Source: Leptidea sinapis (Eukaryota; Arthropoda; Insecta; Lepidoptera; Pieridae). Taken from it: a stretch of 64,000 nucleotides of DNA. The number at the start of each line of letters is the position of its first letter. The stretch's first letter is position 1. The stretch spans positions 2,232,001-2,296,000 of the forward strand of contig NC_066283.1 of the NCBI RefSeq assembly GCF_905404315.1. The letters are read 5' to 3'. Shown here one piece after another: positions 10,604 to 22,073 of the stretch. A program made the translations under genes and the position numbers. Below the pieces are notes generated by a model. That model saw nothing but the letters and a program-made list of their open reading frames with translations, did no database searches and was not told the DNA's origin.

Positions 10604-11879
10604 AGTATTAGAGTTAGATAAAAATGAAAGAATTAAAAATATTCAAAGAGGGATATATTTAAAAATACATGTACCCTTTGCTCATATTTGTTCTTTGCAC
10701 ACCAAGTAAATTTCTTGTGTACTGCACTCTGTGTGTGAGGTGCAACCATAAAAAAGAAATTACTTATTTAATAAAAAATACAGATAGAGATAAAACTGGA
10801 ATAGATTAGATTAAAAAATTAAGTACTAAGGATATCTTTTTTTTCCTACCAATGCCTACCGCACACTTTAACACCCAAAAAATATATATGGAAATAGATT
10901 TAAGAGAATATATTTATATACCATGGGGAGTCCCAATAACATAACATATTACAATAACACTTGGTAATCAGCATGAAGCTACATCAGTTCGTAAAGGGGC
11001 ATGGGGAGAAGAACTGATAAGAAACTCCCAGCCCATCTTTTAAATGATATAATAACAAAATTGTTTGACATTTTCCTATTTAATTTTATGGAATTTCTTT
11101 AATATATGTATTCTAAATTCTTATTTAATACTTGCTTACTTCCTTTTCTCACTAAAGGGTTTTAAAGAAAATAAAAATAAAGCAATTATATTATTAATTT
11201 ATGCAAATAATTAAATGGTTTTGTATAAAGTCATATCACAAAAATACGTAAAAACTTTATCAGATGGATACTGCAAACTAATTCTCAACCATGAACCACG
11301 TCAAGAGAATAATAATTAGAAAAACAAAGTTCTGAAAAATGTCTGAAGCTTTCATCATTTTGTTTTACAGAACAAAGCAAACACCCGATACCTATAAAAT
11401 GTAACTCGGACAATAGACTGTGGTTTAGATATTTCTGGTAGTCTAAGTCATAAGCTGATAGCGTCAATATTTTTATTTAAACAAAATTAATAATTTCATA
11501 CAATATGTTAAAGTTCTAATGCCTAACAATAACGTAAATTGTTAATAGGAAACTGAATTTTTTTCAGCGGGGACTTATACAACGGCTTTGGTAGCTCCAA
11601 GGAAGGAAACATTTCATATTTACAGTTTAACAATTAACACACTTGCAATTGTTCAAGCAGCAAACATATTATGTAAATTGTTAACGAAAATTTTTTTTGT
11701 GAGTAGATAATTGCTTATTCACATATACAGTAAGTGCCTGAATACTTTCAAAACAAGTAAATATGGTGAAGCAGCTCATTGCATAGTGCACTAAAATATT
11801 AATGCTTCATTTATGTGGATAAATTATGGCGGCGTCTGATGCATTGGGCCTTCTGCTAACTTGAAATTGTATTTAGTTA
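10604..11879. other. No gene recognised
   Basis: About 1.3 kb of AT-rich sequence with no long open frame and no repeat partner in the window. Confidence 0.45.
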
Positions 11880-12206
11880 CGCATGAAAGGTCTAGATTGC
11901 GCTAGTTGTCTCGCATGCGCGCTGAATACGTGCGAATAATCGACTCGCGCGCCATAAAACAGTATCAAAGTTGTCTTCGAGTTGTCTGCCTGCCGTGATT
12001 GATTCTATAACCTTTTAAGTGTCTTGTGTGCCACGTGTCCGCTACATATATTTTGAAGACTTGTTTGTGACATCAATCTAGTTCCCGAATATACCGTGAA
12101 TGCTTCCTGATTGCTGTTTTTATCCGCTCTGCTGCGACAACGACAAGCCACGAATCAAGACTGATCTGCGAGTATTCCTCCTTAGGAAACTCTAGATTCA
12201 ATACAG
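11880..12206 (+). promoter_or_regulatory. Candidate host promoter and noncoding first exon
   Basis: Composition changes sharply here: CpG-rich words (CTCGCATGCGCGCTG, CGACTCGCGCGCC) sit within very AT-rich flanks. From about 11960 the sequence has no AT-runs, has no long ORF, and ends at 12206 in CAATACAG followed by GTTAGTGG, a good splice-donor match. An AACAGTATC near 11960 could act as an initiator. The simplest reading is a promoter plus a 5' untranslated first exon of a plus-strand gene. It is not shared with any repeat in the window. No downstream exon has been proved to join it. Confidence 0.4.
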
Positions 12207-12829
12207 GTTAGTGGATTGGTTCTTACATTAGTTGTCGCCATAATTATCCGCTTTCTTTTTCGAGTTACGTTCCCCGCGGTAGATTGTCTATTTACACGAT
12301 AGCCTACCAACATTTATGTGTAGGGTTTATGTATGTGTTTAAATAATTTTTAATTGTGTTTAAAGAGGACGTGGCTTACGCAAGCCGGAATATCAGTTTT
12401 CAGCCGAATTTAACTTATGGGAAGGTACATTATAAATATTAGACAGTTCCTTTGCCTTGTTTTTAAGGGGTTAAAAAAAGGGGTTAGAAAAATCAATACA
12501 GTCAATTTCAAGCCCCAATAATCACTGGACAAATGAGTAAGGGAAGTGGCATTAAATATTTATATTTTAATATAGTAATGTAAATTATAAAAAATATATG
12601 GTTGCGAATAAAAAATTTATGCTTATTTTGTTGTAGCAATTTGTACAGCTAATACGATTCCGCTTAAAGCTCACACTAACACCACACATTTATCATTACA
12701 CAAGAATTTTCGACTTGAGTTTTACAATATTCGAACACCGCAAGAATTCGTTATTCTTTCCATAAGCCATCATTTTACGAGTAGACGTTTAATTAAACAA
12801 CAAAAGGCTTCATTTATGTTGGTCCTAGT

Positions 12830-12831
<2 letters not shown>
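12207..12831. other. No gene recognised
   Basis: Begins with the putative donor and becomes AT-rich. No repeat match or open frame. Confidence 0.4.

Positions 12832-12860
<29 letters not shown>
12832..12860. repeat. (TA)n microsatellite
   Basis: About 14 uninterrupted TA units directly upstream of the CR1-group LINE region. Confidence 0.95.
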
Positions 12861-12862
<2 letters not shown>

Positions 12863-13230
12863 GATCATTCGGAAACGTCAACAAGTGCACACCATTACTT
12901 GCTCACTCCAAGTTATTTAATTCATAAATAGTGTAAAGGGTTACCGTTCTAGTCAAAAACTTTTATTACCTTAATCTAAAGAAAGTTAGTAAACCAGTGG
13001 CATAAACAGAATTACAGAAAGTGTTCAAATAGTGCAACAATAATCAATATAATTTGAAAACCAAGTGTCGAAACCATTATAAACATTTGTTATATACCTA
13101 CAAGTTTATTCGTCGCGTCGCGAGCTCGCCGTCGCCTTGTCGCTGACCTGTGTACCACGAAACTGTGATTTACGAACGATAGCGACTGTCGCAATTGTAG
13201 CGGATCTATTGGTAAAGGTTCTTTTATAAT

Positions 13231-14034
13231 ATGAATTCGAAACAAAATATTCGTTGTGCTGCTTGTACAAATACTATTAGTGATAAGAGATACATAAGTT
13301 GCTCTGAATCAAAATGTGTAAAACGATTTCATCTTACTTGTGTAAATATCACAAGTATACACACCGATTTGAAAAATACCTGGGTATGCCCAGATTGCTC
13401 GTCTGTGTATAAAAAGGGCGCAGATAATAGTGCGACACCAGCTCAAAGAGATGAAAACGTTACGATTAGGAAACCTAAAGTGACTAACCCCACTTCAGTG
13501 AACCAATTGCAAGAACCACCGTCACCCTTAACGATGTTGACAGATGAAATCCGTCTGCTTAGGGCTGATATTGGTGCAATGAAAAATGAGTTTGATGTGG
13601 CTATATTGGCACTGAGACGCTGTGAAAATAAAGTCGAAGAATTGGCTAGCACTATTGTTAAAAAAGAGAAACGTCTTAAGGTAGCAGAAGAAAAAGCAAC
13701 TAAGGTTGAGGACTTGTGTATGCAAAATGAAGTACTCCAAGGGCAAATAAATTCCTTATACCAAACAATGATGGCAACGAACTAGAAATTTGTGGGATAC
13801 CTGAATGAGCGATTGACAAAAGCCAACCGAATCTTATTTCGTGAATGCAGAAAACGCTTTAAGCATGCTGGATTTAAATATTGTTGGACAAAAGGAGGCT
13901 CTATTTTGGTTAAGAAGATTGAAGGTAATGGCAAAGGCTCCGAAGTCATTAATATTAAAAAATTCGAAGATATTGATCGCGTTCTCGGTTCTCAGAATTT
14001 GCTTCCAGACCAACAGCAACAAACTACACAGTAA
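13231..14034 (+). pseudogene. CR1-group LINE ORF1 (PHD finger plus coiled coil), broken
   Basis: ORF1 proteins bind element RNA. Residues 8-56 carry a C4HC3 PHD-type finger (RCAAC, SCSESKC, FHLTC, WVCPDC). Residues about 105-180 form a charged heptad-rich coiled coil (LRRCENKVEELAST; KEKRLKVAEEKATKVEDL). The first frame stops at 13783-13785. Shifted by one base, 13776-13805 reads NELEICGIPE, the conserved junction seen in LINE ORF1 proteins, then stops. The original frame then resumes at about 13801 with NERLTKANRILFRECRKR and GFKYCWTKGGSILVKK, the C-terminal RNA-binding part, to 14034. The central part between these motifs is missing, so the copy has a frameshift and an internal deletion. 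Confidence 0.8.
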
Positions 14035-14372
14035 GCAGTGTATTTCCCTGACATCATTGAATAAGTTCTTCGTGATCTCTTTATGTACTTTTGATTTGCA
14101 TAGTTTATTTTTGGCTTTTTATTTTGTTAATTACTTTTTCAATACAAACTATACACGAAACACACCCACAAAATATAACACAACACAAAACACTCACGCT
14201 ACCTTCCAAACACCAACTGTTTTATCACATTTAAATATTCACTTCACCTGTTATATCTCTCATAAATACTTAACCGAACTAGTAAATTTAAGTAAATTAC
14301 ATATTATATATTATACTACATCTGGACTATCTTGGCAAACGTTCGGTATGGATATTTTTCAAAATCTTATGA

Positions 14373-17108
14373 TTGATAACCATGAATTGTCATTGGGCTA
14401 ATTCGGAAATTCTTAGAGAACTCGATACGCCCGATGACTTTTGCCATATTGCACAAAGTCCTGACTGTTGTAGAACTCTTGTTAACACTAAATTTGATAT
14501 TAAAATTCTGACCTTTAATATCAGAAGTATCCAACGTAATTTCGATAGCTTTTTGGTGACCCTATCTAGATTTAGTATGCTCTTTGACGTTATAGTATTG
14601 ACCGAATGCTGGATACATGAGGACTCTACCATACCCCAAATAGAGGGATACAATTATTTTAGAACTAATAAATACATAAATAGAGCAGGAGGCGTAGTTG
14701 CTTATGTAAATGAACGTTGGTCACCGCAAGTTGATGAGCCCGTTTTTGAAGATGCAAATTGCTTAAAAATTACTATAACAAATCATCTTGTCGTACTAGC
14801 CCTATATCGATCGCCGTCATTTATAAATACATCGCCTTTTCTAGATTCTCTAGCTACAGTAATCCAAGATATTAAAGATGCTCGTTGTGTAATTGTTGCT
14901 GGGGATATTAATATTAATATTTGCTCTAATGATGAAAGTCAAATGGCTACTTGCGCGAAATATCTGTGTTTGTTAGCAGAGCTAAACCTTCAGCCTATCG
15001 TAAATAAACCTACACGAATTAATTCGTGCCTAGATCACACTCACGTAACTTCTAAGTACCACTCGGAGTCAGTTATTTACGAATCAGATATTACAGATCA
15101 TGATATTGTAATTGCCGGAATAGTAACTAAAGATACCAAACAACATAAAACTTGCAGACTCACAAAGAATTATAATCTAGAGCGCATTGTAGAAGAATTA
15201 AGACAGGCTGACTGGACAGAAGTCTATAATAGCATTGATATAAACAAAGCAGTATCTGTTTTTGATACTATTCTAACAAACATCATAAGCAAACATTTGG
15301 AAGAGAAACGAATAAGTCGATCCAGAATTACCTTCAAGCCTTGGATGACGCCTGGTCTAATTAGGTGTGCTAGGCACAAAGATCGCTTACATTTACACTT
15401 ACGTAAGAATCCCAACAATAACACGGTCAAACTCATTTACACACGTTACCGAAATTTTTACTATGATCTTTTGCGAAAACTAAAACACAAACATGAGTCA
15501 TTTGAATTGGGAAAAAACAAACACGACCCTAAAAAGCTCTGGAAGAGTATAAGAACAATTTCCCACACCAAGAAAATAAATCAAGTACCACTAGAACTCA
15601 CCAATATTAAAGATACTGTAACGGAATCTCTGGATTATTCCAATGAATATTTTGCAGGCATAGGTAAAACTCTTGCAAACAAGATACTCACAGCATGCAA
15701 TGAAACAGAAGTTTCACTCGCTAGTAAGATAATACTCGAAAATACTCCAACGCAATCATTTTTCTTAGGACCCACTGATGAACGAGAAATTGAATCCTTG
15801 ATAAGTAACTCTAATCTTGACAGTGCTCCTGGACTGGATGGAATATCGAACCGCCTTTTGAATATTAGCAAAAAATATATTACTCCCCCCCTGACGAGCA
15901 TATGTAATCTAAGTTTATCTCAAGGCATTTTTCCTACTGCCTGGAAAATGGCTGCAAATGTTCCTATTCATAAGTCGGGTAACAAATTGAATCCTACGAA
16001 CTATAGACCGATTTCTTTATTAGGATCATTCTCAAAAATTTTGGAAAAACTAGTACACAAGCGATTGACAAGTTTTCTTGACGCACATAAAATAATATCT
16101 GACAGACAATTCGGGTTTCGCACTAAAAAATCAACGGAAAACGCTGTAGACTTAGTAACAAAAATTATTTCTTCCAAACTAGATAAGCAGCAAGCATGTA
16201 TCGGTGTATTTTTAGACCTCGCAAAGGCTTTTGATACAGTCTGTATTCCTATACTTTTACGAAAACTTGAGCTCCTAGGTATTCGAGGTAATTGCCTGAA
16301 CTGGTTCAAAAGCTATTTAATGTACCGTACTCAGTGTGTTATAGTGGATCATAAGAAAAGCAATCCAAGTACAATAGATTTTGGCGTCCCCCAAGGAAGT
16401 ATAGTAGGCCCCACGTTATTCCTTTTGTATATAAATGACATCAAAACTAAAGTATCCAGCTCTGACGTCATCTGTTATGCCGATGATACAGCTCTTTTAT
16501 TTTACGGGAAAAGCTGGGATACTGCACTACACACAGCGGAACAAGGAATGAGGAATATTGCAACTTGGCTACAAAATAATCTTCTCACTTTAAATCTCAC
16601 TAAAACACAGTACATCTGTTTCCATAAAACGAAAATTTCATCCCCTTCCCACATTTTTGATATTAAAGTCCACACATGTCCTGTTGCTCTATCTGGCCCT
16701 TGCTCTTGCAATAGTATAAGTAGAACTACTCATATAAAATACTTAGGAGTCGTCATGGACGAAAACTTAAACTTTAAGCAACATCTTAATACAACAGCGA
16801 AAAGAGTCCGCAAGCTGATCTATAATTTTAAGAACTTACGCGCTTCGGCATCTTTAAATCTGCTAAAAATCATTTATTTTGCAATCGGTCAATCTGTATT
16901 ATCTTATTGTATCACCGTATGGGGAGGGGCGGCTACTTCACATATGATACTCTTAGAAAGAGCACAGAGAGCTGTCCTTAAAGTGATTTTTAAAAAACCT
17001 ATTAGATACCCAACACATAAACTATATAAAGACTTAGAACTTCTTTCTGTCCGAGGTATATTTATCTTGCGTGTTATGCTTATACAAGCATGTATAAGGA
17101 TGTCTTGA
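14373..17108 (+). CDS. CR1-group LINE ORF2: endonuclease and reverse transcriptase
   Basis: 911 residues. ORF2 nicks target DNA and copies element RNA by target-primed reverse transcription in the nucleus. The endonuclease (about residues 40-250) shows FNIRSIQRN, LTECW, LYRSPS, GDININ and SDITDHD, the Asn/Glu/Asp/His catalytic pattern of AP-like nucleases. The RT follows with APGLDGISN, NYRPISLLGSFSKILEKLV, GVFLDLAKAFDTV, GVPQGSIVGPTLFLLYIND and YADDTALL, with both palm aspartates intact. The coding end is premature: with two frameshifts (near 17095 and 17230) reading continues VLNLPNYKNLLDS, then NCSVHQVKFKIQRWLH, to a stop at 17350-17352, giving about 80 more residues. The start at 14373 is the first ATG upstream of conserved sequence. 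Confidence 0.85.
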   Translation: MITMNCHWANSEILRELDTPDDFCHIAQSPDCCRTLVNTKFDIKILTFNIRSIQRNFDSFLVTLSRFSMLFDVIVLTECWIHEDSTIPQIEGYNYFRTNKYINRAGGVVAYVNERWSPQVDEPVFEDANCLKITITNHLVVLALYRSPSFINTSPFLDSLATVIQDIKDARCVIVAGDININICSNDESQMATCAKYLCLLAELNLQPIVNKPTRINSCLDHTHVTSKYHSESVIYESDITDHDIVIAGIVTKDTKQHKTCRLTKNYNLERIVEELRQADWTEVYNSIDINKAVSVFDTILTNIISKHLEEKRISRSRITFKPWMTPGLIRCARHKDRLHLHLRKNPNNNTVKLIYTRYRNFYYDLLRKLKHKHESFELGKNKHDPKKLWKSIRTISHTKKINQVPLELTNIKDTVTESLDYSNEYFAGIGKTLANKILTACNETEVSLASKIILENTPTQSFFLGPTDEREIESLISNSNLDSAPGLDGISNRLLNISKKYITPPLTSICNLSLSQGIFPTAWKMAANVPIHKSGNKLNPTNYRPISLLGSFSKILEKLVHKRLTSFLDAHKIISDRQFGFRTKKSTENAVDLVTKIISSKLDKQQACIGVFLDLAKAFDTVCIPILLRKLELLGIRGNCLNWFKSYLMYRTQCVIVDHKKSNPSTIDFGVPQGSIVGPTLFLLYINDIKTKVSSSDVICYADDTALLFYGKSWDTALHTAEQGMRNIATWLQNNLLTLNLTKTQYICFHKTKISSPSHIFDIKVHTCPVALSGPCSCNSISRTTHIKYLGVVMDENLNFKQHLNTTAKRVRKLIYNFKNLRASASLNLLKIIYFAIGQSVLSYCITVWGGAATSHMILLERAQRAVLKVIFKKPIRYPTHKLYKDLELLSVRGIFILRVMLIQACIRMS

Positions 17109-17395
17109 ATTTGCCTAATTATAAAAACCTACTAGATAGCCGTTCGTACAAGATTCCAACACCGATAATAAATACAACATTTGCAAGTAGATTTAGCCCA
17201 TTCTTACATACATATTACATATATACAACAAGGTAAATTTAAAATGTTCTATTAAAAATTGCTCGGTCCATCAGGTCAAATTTAAAATACAGAGATGGTT
17301 ACACACACTCACTTATGCAGACATGGAAGCTATTCTTAAAGTGATAGCTTAGCATTCATATAATGTTAATACTTTGTAACATGATTTATCAGATA

Positions 17396-17482
17396 CTCAC
17401 ACTCACTCACACCCACCCTCACACACACCACACACATACACACACACCCAGAGACACACACGTGTACACACACACATATACA
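17396..17482 (+). repeat. CA-rich tract in LINE 3' UTR
   Basis: Imperfect (CA)n with CACTCACACCC variants between the end of ORF2 and the AAATAAAT tail. A similar TG-rich tract lies in the antisense LINE fragment at 61250-61625. Confidence 0.85.
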
Positions 17483-17634
17483 GAGTGGACTTTTTGACCT
17501 TTCGGTTCATATTGTTAACCTTAGGATGTAAATTGGTTGCCTACAGGACAGGCTACGCCTAGTGTAGGGACCAAATATAATGTAATATTATGTGATAAAG
17601 TGTCTGTATATAATAAATAAATAAATAAATAAAT

Positions 17635-18451
17635 ATGTCGTTTCAATGTGAAAACAATTGAATGATTTATTAAACTAAGCTCACATAATGATTCCTACTA
17701 TATTTACATTATACTAAGTTTTAATTTTAGTTTAAGCGTTTAAAAGTTTAGTGTAGTTTATAAGTTTTTAATAGGACTAATAACAAAACTTACAGAATAA
17801 TACCTAAATCATATTAAGGTACTACTTAGTATCTTCTACACATTTTTTTTGAATCAATTTAAGTTTTTTTTAAGTAGAATTATTTATGAGTCTAAGTTAA
17901 GGCTAGATTGTAATAAAAGTGGGGTAACATTAAAATAATTATATTATTGTCCTTAGAGGAATAAAATTCGCTCCATTCCCAAAAATTTCATCATAAAATT
18001 GGTAAGCACTAGACACTACTATAATTACGCTACTATACAAAATGCCTTATTTTAAAAACACTTTATTAACATAATTTACACAATAATTTTCACTTGTAAT
18101 AAACGTAACGTCGGGATACATAATAATAATAACAATATCTTAATGTTGTCAGACGCCCGCTTCCGAGAAAAAGGGGAAGCCATATCATGTTATTTAGATA
18201 ATATTAATGATAGCGGATTTCTCATCACACTTACCCCTAGCGTCGATTCGTACATCCATTTTACGTTCATAATCCATTTTTACTACAATTACCGTAAGTG
18301 TACATCCCTACTCAGTGCTAAAACTAATACGTATGAAGGCGAAAAATTTTTATTTTTTAATTTAGTAATAGAGCCTACTGTCATTCATTCATGTAACTTT
18401 ATAATAACAAATTACACTATTTACATCCAGACTTTCGTTAATAACCTCTAC
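17635..18451. other. No gene recognised
   Basis: AT-rich flank of the CR1-group LINE. A 122-residue open frame at 18143-18511 has no recognisable family or coding character. Confidence 0.4.
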
Positions 18452-18853
18452 TTATATTATAAATGTGAATGTAAGTTTGTTTGTTATGCTTTCACGCCTA
18501 AACCGAACTGATTTTGATAAAATTTAGTACAGAAATAGATCAGGGCTTAAAAAAGACATAAGTTACCGTTTATTGCAACAAGTAAATGGAAGGGTTGAAG
18601 ATAAAACTATGAAACATTGTATTTAGGCATTTGATAAGAAATAACATAAACATTTGTTCGAGAATTTTTGAAACTTTGAACTACATGGGGATGAAATAGG
18701 AGATTAAGGTTGGAGGGAAAGAATATTAAAGAGAATGTCCACAATGACAAAGGAAATGCCCTGTGTTTATGTATTATTTGAGAAGTATACTAAAAAATAA
18801 AAAAAATGCTCAAAGTAACTATTCACCGCGGTCGAAGTCGCGGGTAATAGCTA
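18452..18853 (+). mobile_element. Helitron-like element (family 3), diverged
   Basis: Starts AAATGTGAATGTAAGTTTGT and TGCTTTCACGCCTAAACCG, then TGATTTTGATAAAATTTAG, and ends CGAAGTCGCGGGTAATAGCTAG. The ending GTCGCGGG..AGCTAG is a common insect Helitron-like 3' end. A second 3' part lies at 36262-36484. No coding content; the interior is heavily diverged. Confidence 0.55.
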
Positions 18854-19711
18854 GGAATAATATAAATACAAGTTAATGCAATTCCGAGCTACAACTGCAT
18901 ATCAAGCAAAGGTTAAAAACAACGTTTTATGAGAGCATTAAAAATTTGTTGTACAGTTGAAAAGCTCAAAGTCTTCAAGATTATAATTAAAGATTGTTAA
19001 ATAAAAAATTATAAGAATACAGGTAAATAATTTGTGTATTTTTTATATTGAGTTATAAAGGATTTTGAGCTCCCATTCTTAAAAGGGGTAAAAAAGTTGA
19101 ACGAAAGTCTAAGAATTATCAGCAAGGGTTAGGAAACTCCGGTTTTGCTAAGAAAAAAAACATAATATGCTGTAAAGTTCTAGAAAAATTAATATTCAAG
19201 GTAACTTAACGTTTCAAAGGACTTTGTGCCATTTTTCTGTGATAAACACGAGGCACATAGCGTGCGGAGATAAAATCCGTTTGCTCAACATCCGACTCGG
19301 CAGTGAACATATTTGAGCTGAATCTTCTTTACCGCAAGATACAGTACAGCTTTATAAAATAACCTAAGCTTTAAATTCTTGTTTAAAGATTCTATAACAG
19401 CTTATTGCCAAGATTGAAACACCCAATGTCCTAATAACCATTACATCATCCAAACGAGTGTTGTAATGAAATTCAGTACAACATTATATCATCCGTTTTC
19501 ATAATAACACTCCTTTGGACGATATTTTGGTCACTAGGACTGGCTTTTTTAAGAGTAGCATTAAGCTAACTGTTTGAGAATCTTTTATAGAGGATTCATA
19601 TTCTGGGTGTAGATATAGTCTTGTATGCATGTCTGTTGATAATCAGGTATTAAAACACTCGTGTGATACTATTATCACCCATAATCATAATAAACCTGCA
19701 TTCGTGTTTTA
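18854..19711. other. No gene recognised
   Basis: AT-rich with no open frame or repeat partner recognised in the window. Confidence 0.4.
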
Positions 19712-20025
19712 ATACCCCCTTTTTTTATGTAATAGGAGGACAAACGAGCGTACGGGTCACCTGGTGTTAAGTGATCACCACCGCCCACATTCTCTCGCAA
19801 CACCAGAGGAATCACAAGAGCGTTGCCGGCCTTTAAGGAAGGTGAACGCGCTTTTTTTGAAGGTACCCATGTCGTTTCGTCCCGGAAACACCGCACAAGG
19901 AAGCTCATTCCACAGCTTTGTAGTTCGTGGAAGAAAGCTCCTTGAAAACTGCACTGTGGAGGACCGCCACACATCCAGATGGTGGGGATGATATCCTAAT
20001 TTGTGGCGTGTCGTGCGAAGGTGAA
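19712..20025 (-). mobile_element. BMC1-like LINE, 5'-truncated 3' end
   Basis: Minus-strand copy: T-run at 19717-19725, then the complement of the 3' end (CACCTGGTGTTAAGTGATCA; CGGAAACACCGCACAAGG; CTTGAAAACTGCACTGTGG). On the minus strand it encodes the last ~95 residues (TTKLWNELPCAVFPG, GTFKKSAFTFLKGRQ) and ends by 5' truncation near 20025. Little diverged from the copies at 1142 and 51834, suggesting comparatively recent insertion. Confidence 0.85.
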
Positions 20026-20411
20026 CCCCTTATTACACAACAGTTGCATCAATAACTATAATGCAGTATTCTTATACAAAGTAATTTAAATACAAGAAAA
20101 AGTACGTTATAAAGTGTAAACATTCCAAAATTGTCTTTTAACATGTATAATAAAGTACAACAAAGTGCTATTTATCTCTCGTTTGAAGCTTAAACTTAAT
20201 TTAACTTTTAAGCGACACTTTACTTGTAAACCAGCTGTTTAAGGCGCACCGTATTTAGAATTTATTACTTTGAAATATATCGCTTGAACAAAAGCAGGAT
20301 CAATTTTAAGAACAGCGAGAAGGCCTTTAAGTGCCGCTTAAGTCGGAAAAATTGCAATTTAATGATTAAAAATGTGTTCAATAATCTTCTTATTTTCATT
20401 TTGAAGTAAAC
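20026..20411. other. No gene recognised
   Basis: AT-rich spacer without recognisable features. Confidence 0.4.
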
Positions 20412-20743
20412 TTATATATAAAATTCTCGTGTCACGGTGTGCGGGACCGAACTCCTCCGGAACGGCTTGATCGATTCTCATGAAATTTGGAGTGCATATT
20501 GGGTAGGTCTGAGAATCGGTCAACATCTATTTTTCATCCCCCTAAATGTTAAGGGTGGTCCACACGAATTTTTTTTTTAATTTTTTTGACATTTTTTTTA
20601 AATTTGTTTGATTATGAGTCAGCATTAACAATACATACAACTTCAAATTTTCACCCATCTACTGTTACTTTACATTACATTAACAGTTACTTACGTATCG
20701 CGATTTCAATATCGGCAATACAACGTTTGCTGGGTCAGCTAGT
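20412..20743 (+). mobile_element. Non-autonomous Helitron-like element, copy B
   Basis: Starts TTATATATAAAATTCTCGTG, includes GGGTAGGTCTGAGAATCGG and ends ACGTTTGCTGGGTCAGCTAGT, a clean CTAGT Helitron-type 3' terminus. Copy A at 3234-3592 shares the order of motifs. A MITE-like element starts within two bases of the terminus. Confidence 0.75.
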
Positions 20744-20744
20744 A

Positions 20745-21079
20745 ATATATAAGTTCTTTAGGCGCGTTATGAAAAAATTATGAGAGTGTAATTTTAAGAT
20801 GCGCGCGCATCACTTTAACACAAAAGTAACAGGGTGAAGTTATTCTTAAAATTTTCTGACGTTTGCGACATTCGTAATTTTTTTTTTGGTTTCCTCGTCC
20901 ATTATTAGGATAGGCAAAGGGTTCAAGCCCGTACAGCCGTATTCGTTATTTAATAATTAATTGACAAAGATTTTTACAATATTGTTATTTCTACAAACGT
21001 ACGTGAATAGCACGAGAAATAAATAATTTTAAGGATTTTTGCTTTGTTAGGCCAATGAAATATAACTTCTTGCGTGCAT
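20745..21079. mobile_element. MITE-like element, GAAGT..ACTTC family, copy 2
   Basis: Interior matches the copy at 6216-6527 (TTTAGGCGCGTTATGAAAAA; TTCTGACGTTTGCGACATTC; CAGCCGTATTCGTTATTTAA). The left terminus is degraded to ATATAAGTTCTTTAGGCG and the right reads GAAATATAACTTC. It abuts the Helitron-like 3' end, consistent with one inserting beside the other. Confidence 0.7.
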
Positions 21080-21600
21080 ACATAAGAAGACACACGCTTT
21101 TTTTTGTAAGTGCATTACAATCGTATTTGTGATGAAATATAATATCATAAAGCATCATTACATCAAGTTGTAAGCGCCTGTCCTTAAATTCTAATAAATT
21201 ATAAACCTTTAAAACAAAGTTTTTAGTACAAACTTAGAGGCAGAGAAGAATAAGAGCGTGTTATAATAACTAAATGTTTAAATTAAATACGTCCCAATCT
21301 ACTCCTTAGATTATTATAACTTCACGCGGAGGATTCCATGCAAACAATATCGGCCTAAAAGGGTCTAATTTATGTTGTTGACATAATTTGACCAAATCGT
21401 AACAATACGGTCACTGTATTGTTACGATTAACAGCTCAATTAAGATTACAAGCTCTTTAGAACTTGAAAACCAAGTTTGACTATCTATTTTATTGGAAAG
21501 CGGATAAGTTATTAAGTTATTTGAGATATGACGATTATTTGTGCTTGAGTTCATGAAACCGATATATTGGAATGCTATCATGTATCATAATATCTCTCTA
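21080..21600. other. No gene recognised
   Basis: AT-rich. A short local inverted repeat of TTGTTACGATT and AATCGTAACAATAC lies at 21396-21430. No coding sequence. Confidence 0.4.
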
Positions 21601-21911
21601 ACGGCCGCTCCCAAAATTTAGTCTATCTCTTACTTGTGATAAAAATCGTAACCTTCGTTGACTTTTCTGTCCCAATAAACTTATCGACGGTAACTCACCT
21701 TATCCGTACACGCTGTCTGTCAATGGGACGACGTCTAGCTTACCAGAGCTAGAAGTTTTTATGGAAATTGCAATTCACGCGTCCCAATATAAGGCGATAA
21801 GAATGACTTATCGGTTATATTGGGACAGCTTAAGATTATTGACAGCTAATTACTGACAGTAGAAGGTAGTAATTTATCTCTATCTGTTGATAGTATATTG
21901 GGAACGGCCGT
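21601..21911. mobile_element. MITE-like element with ACGGCCGTTCCCAATAT termini, copy 1
   Basis: 311 bp with inverted termini ACGGCCGCTCCCAAAAT and ATATTGGGAACGGCCGT. The interior also holds the element-wide palindromic words GCGTCCCAATATAAGGCGAT and TATATTGGGACAGCTTAAG. A second copy (47234-47536 plus 56295-56298) is interrupted by the I-clade LINE. Flanking TA on the right suggests a TA-type target, but this is not clean. Confidence 0.8.
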
Positions 21912-22073
21912 AAGTCCTCTGAATTATTCCCAAAAAGAGTTTAAAAATAACCATACGGTTACGAAATATATACATGGGTTGTTATAAAACTGTGTGTGTA
22001 CTTCTATACGCTCACAAGAAGCTATTCATCTTTGGTAATCTTTGAAATAAAATAAAAATTCTTAATTTTTTTT

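Larger units (their letters stand above)
13085..17634 (+). mobile_element. CR1-group non-LTR retrotransposon, near full length
   Basis: Contains in order a GC-richer 5' leader (about 13085-13230), ORF1 with a PHD-type zinc finger, ORF2 with AP-like endonuclease and reverse transcriptase, and a 3' UTR with a CA-rich tract, ending in tandem AAATAAAT units (17612-17634). A PHD finger in ORF1 is known in CR1-related LINEs, and ORF2 lacks RNase H, as expected. The 5' end is uncertain: the base-composition shift at 13085 is the only guide. ORF1 is broken by a frameshift and apparent deletion and ORF2 by two late frameshifts, so this copy is probably not competent, although decay is mild. Confidence 0.85.

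Noticed and set aside
18143..18511. 122-residue protein
   Set aside because: AT-rich chance frame that runs into a Helitron-like repeat.
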